DNA from: Streptomyces sp. HB132
Lineage (GTDB): Bacteria; Actinomycetota; Actinomycetes; Streptomycetales; Streptomycetaceae
Length of the DNA: 64,000 bases
NCBI RefSeq assembly: GCF_016909575.1
Contig: NZ_JAFBGA010000016.1
Location: 62,001-126,000 of the forward strand
Direction: 5' to 3'
Part shown: positions 61,984 through 64,000 of the stretch, one piece after another
Layout: the number at the start of each line of letters is the position of its first letter
Position numbering within the stretch: position 1 is the stretch's first letter
Notes under the pieces: model-generated
What the model was told of the DNA's origin: nothing
Database searches by the model: none
Seen by the model: the letters and a program-made list of their open reading frames with translations, nothing else
Made by a program: the position numbers and the translations under genes

Positions 61984-63647
61984 CCGAGTCGATCTACGCG
62001 GCGAAGCCCTGGACCGCCCTGCTCAGCGAGGCCCAGCTCGCCCCTCTCCGTCCGGCGGAGACGATGGTGCACGCGTTCCGTGAGGCCGTCCGGCGGGCCC
62101 CTGAGCACACCGCGCTCGCCTACTTCGACGGGCGCCTCAGCTACCGCGAGACCGACGAGCTGTCCGACTCCGTGGCCGGGCACCTCGCGGCCGAGGGGCT
62201 GCGGCGCGGCGACCGCGTCGCGGTCATGCTCCAGAACACCCCGCACTTCGTGCTCGCCGTGCTCGGTGCCTGGAAGGCGGGCGCGACCGTCGTCCCCCTC
62301 AACCCGATGTACAAGTCAGGCGAGGTCGGGCACGTGCTGAAGGACGCCGAGGTGACCGCCCTGATCTGTTCCGACCGGGCCTGGGAGTCCTGGCTGCGGG
62401 CCACCGCGGAGGCAACCGGGAGCGTGAGGATCGCCGTCACGGCCTGCGAGCTCGACCTCCAATCGGTCGACGACCCGCGGGTGCTCGGCTTCGAGCGGCT
62501 GCCCGCGCCCGGCCCGGACGACCGGGCGGCCGACCTGGTGGCCGTGGCCCGCCGCGGGCTCGCCGCCCCGGAGGGCCGGGAGCTCACCGCCGCGGACACC
62601 GCCCTGATCAGTTACACCTCCGGGACGAGCGGCACGCCCAAGGGGGCCATCAACTCCCAGGGCAACATCATGGTCAACGCCGAACGGCAGCGGGCCGGAC
62701 ACCCCATCGGTGAGGGCTCGGCCTACTTCGCGCTGGCCCCGCTCTTCCACATCACCGGCATGGTGTGCCAGCTCGCCGCGTGCGTCGCCAACGCGGGCAC
62801 CCTGGTCCTGGCCTACCGTTTCGAGGCGAGCGTCGTCCTGGAGGCCTTCGCGGAGCACCGACCGGCCTACACGGTGGGCCCGTCGACCGCCTTCATGGCG
62901 CTCGCCGCGCACCCCGGTGTCACCAGGGAGCACTTCGCCTCCTTCCAGGTGCTCTCCTCCGGCGGCGCACCCCTGCCGCCCGCACTCGTGGAGAAGTTCC
63001 GCGAGGACCTCGGCCCGTACATCCGCAACGGCTACGGACTCACCGAGTGCACCGCGCCGTGCGCCTCCGTACCGCCGGAGCGCGAGGCACCCGTCGACCC
63101 CCTCTCCGGGACGCTCTCGGTCGGTGTCCCCGGCCCCGACACCCTGGTCCGGATCATCGACGAGAAGGGCGACGACGTCCCCTTCGGCGAGCAGGGGGAG
63201 ATCGCCGTACGGGGACCGCAGGTCGTCTCCGGCTACTGGAACCTGCCCGAGGCCACCGAGGCCGCGTTCCCGGACGGGGAGCTGCGCACCGGGGACATCG
63301 GATTCATGGACACGGCGGGCTGGCTCTACGTCGTGGACCGCAAGAAGGACATGATCAACGCCTCCGGCTTCAAGGTGTGGCCGCGGGAGGTGGAGGACGT
63401 CCTCCACACCCACCCGGCGGTCCGCGAGGCGGCGGTCGTGGGCGTTCCCGACGCCTACCGCGGGGAGACGGTCCGGGCCTACGTCAGCCTGCGGCCCGGG
63501 GCGGAGACGGAACCCGGCGAGCTGAGCGCGTACTGCAAGGACCGGCTCGCCGCCTACAAGTATCCCCGCGAGGTGGAGATCCTGGCCGAACTCCCCAAGA
63601 CGGCGAGTGGGAAGATCCTCAGGCGGGAACTGCGTTCCCCCCGTTAG
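61980..63647 (+). CDS. Acyl-CoA synthetase (AMP-forming, class I adenylating)
   Basis: 555 residues from GTG 61980. ANL superfamily motifs: A3 SYTSGTSGTPKG (about 211-222), A5 NGYGLTECT, A7 RTGDIGFMD, A8 VDRKKDMINASGFKVWPREVE in parts (DRKKDMINASGFKVWP), A10 KTASGKILRREL. Joins a fatty or aromatic acid to CoA. With the SDR and the downstream TetR it forms a small acyl catabolic unit; substrate not predictable. Confidence 0.96.
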   Translation: MTESIYAAKPWTALLSEAQLAPLRPAETMVHAFREAVRRAPEHTALAYFDGRLSYRETDELSDSVAGHLAAEGLRRGDRVAVMLQNTPHFVLAVLGAWKAGATVVPLNPMYKSGEVGHVLKDAEVTALICSDRAWESWLRATAEATGSVRIAVTACELDLQSVDDPRVLGFERLPAPGPDDRAADLVAVARRGLAAPEGRELTAADTALISYTSGTSGTPKGAINSQGNIMVNAERQRAGHPIGEGSAYFALAPLFHITGMVCQLAACVANAGTLVLAYRFEASVVLEAFAEHRPAYTVGPSTAFMALAAHPGVTREHFASFQVLSSGGAPLPPALVEKFREDLGPYIRNGYGLTECTAPCASVPPEREAPVDPLSGTLSVGVPGPDTLVRIIDEKGDDVPFGEQGEIAVRGPQVVSGYWNLPEATEAAFPDGELRTGDIGFMDTAGWLYVVDRKKDMINASGFKVWPREVEDVLHTHPAVREAAVVGVPDAYRGETVRAYVSLRPGAETEPGELSAYCKDRLAAYKYPREVEILAELPKTASGKILRRELRSPR

Positions 63648-63686
63648 AACAGTTCACGCGCGGTACGAGAGGGCAGGTGGCGGCAA

Positions 63687-64000
63687 ATGGCCAAGGCGAC
63701 GGACGGGAACGGTACGCCCGTCCCCCAGAGGCTGCTGGCCGCCGCCACCCGGCTCTTCGCGGAGCAGGGCTACGACCGCACCTCCGTCCAGGAGATCGTC
63801 GAGGCGGCGGGCGTCACCAAAGGGGCGCTCTACCACTACTTCGGCTCCAAGGAGGACCTCCTGCAGGAGGTCTACGCCCGGGTGCTGCGACTCCAGCAGG
63901 AGCGGCTCGACGCCTACGCGAACGCCGAGGCGCCGATCGAGCAGCGACTGCGCGACGCGGCGGCGGACGTGGTCGTCACGACCATCGAGAACCTCGACGA
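63687..64000 (+). CDS. TetR-family regulator, 3' end cut by window
   Basis: ATG 63687, AGGTGG upstream; 104 residues visible. HTH: LLAAATRLFAEQGYDRTSVQEIVEAAGVTKGALYHYFGSKEDLL in parts (TSVQEIVEAAGVTKGALYHY). The frame is open to the edge. Third gene of the SDR/acyl-CoA ligase unit (39 nt downstream) and a likely controller of it via GACTGGTTAGTC at 61173-61184. Confidence 0.93.
   Translation, partial: MAKATDGNGTPVPQRLLAAATRLFAEQGYDRTSVQEIVEAAGVTKGALYHYFGSKEDLLQEVYARVLRLQQERLDAYANAEAPIEQRLRDAAADVVVTTIENLD

Noticed and set aside
1..64000. tRNA/rRNA genes, CRISPR arrays, prophage or intact IS
   Set aside because: Reading both strands gave no cloverleaf-like gene with a usual T-loop, no spaced repeats, and only the IS5 relics.

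Overview
The window is a high-GC actinobacterial chromosome segment, almost certainly from a Streptomyces species. Evidence: strong GC bias at third codon positions, many GTG/TTG starts, very GC-rich terminator hairpins, and typical streptomycete genes (streptogrisin-type protease, prokaryotic phospholipase A2, [2Fe-2S] SoxR, DnaE2 with a polymerase Y partner, tripartite tricarboxylate transport operon, LAxTG-anchored copper monooxygenase, NamZ-type muramidase). About 54 genes are called. There are no rRNA or tRNA genes, no CRISPR and no complete mobile element; the only transposon traces are two broken IS5-like transposase fragments near 6.5-6.9 kb.

Layout. 0-9.4 kb: 3' part of an NB-ARC/TPR protein, a secreted serine protease, a solitary N6-adenine-type methyltransferase, the IS5 relics, a membrane Ser/Thr kinase and a small membrane protein. 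9.8-15 kb: a VOC/TipA-like MerR pair behind a MerR-type promoter, an amidohydrolase divergent from a MarR regulator, and a secreted phospholipase A2. 15.3-16.7 kb: a macrolide glycosyltransferase resistance locus with an apparent leaderless mini-ORF and attenuator, whose coding frame is broken by a one-base deletion. 17.9-22.4 kb: dnaE2 and a translationally coupled polymerase Y-like gene. 22.6-26.4 kb: exported enzymes (lipase, cell-wall-anchored LPMO, PhoD phosphatase). 26.5-30.4 kb: CitB-type response regulator divergent from tctCBA, followed by a methyltransferase-Nudix-VOC fusion gene. 32-39.3 kb: small housekeeping-type and hypothetical genes, a second Ser/Thr kinase, an SGNH esterase and an orphan Type ISP specificity-domain protein.

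39.5-64 kb is mainly catabolic: homogentisate dioxygenase with GntR and TetR neighbours, a molybdopterin oxidoreductase, a CitMHS citrate transporter, aldehyde and alcohol dehydrogenases, acyl-CoA dehydrogenase, MaoC hydratase, an SDR/acyl-CoA ligase pair, and several TetR regulators. Three sets of matching palindromes link regulators to targets: AAACTArCAGyGCTArTT before both the aldehyde dehydrogenase and the TetR/acyl-CoA dehydrogenase pair; an identical CTAAGCGCTTGCTCAG on both outer sides of a TetR/MaoC pair; and CTyGTTAACGC before both tctC and citM. SoxR, a penicillin-acylase-family hydrolase and a NamZ muramidase fill the rest.

No large unknown system is evident. The best candidates for something undescribed are the macrolide glycosyltransferase leader, the three-domain fusion protein, and the small regulons implied by shared operators.
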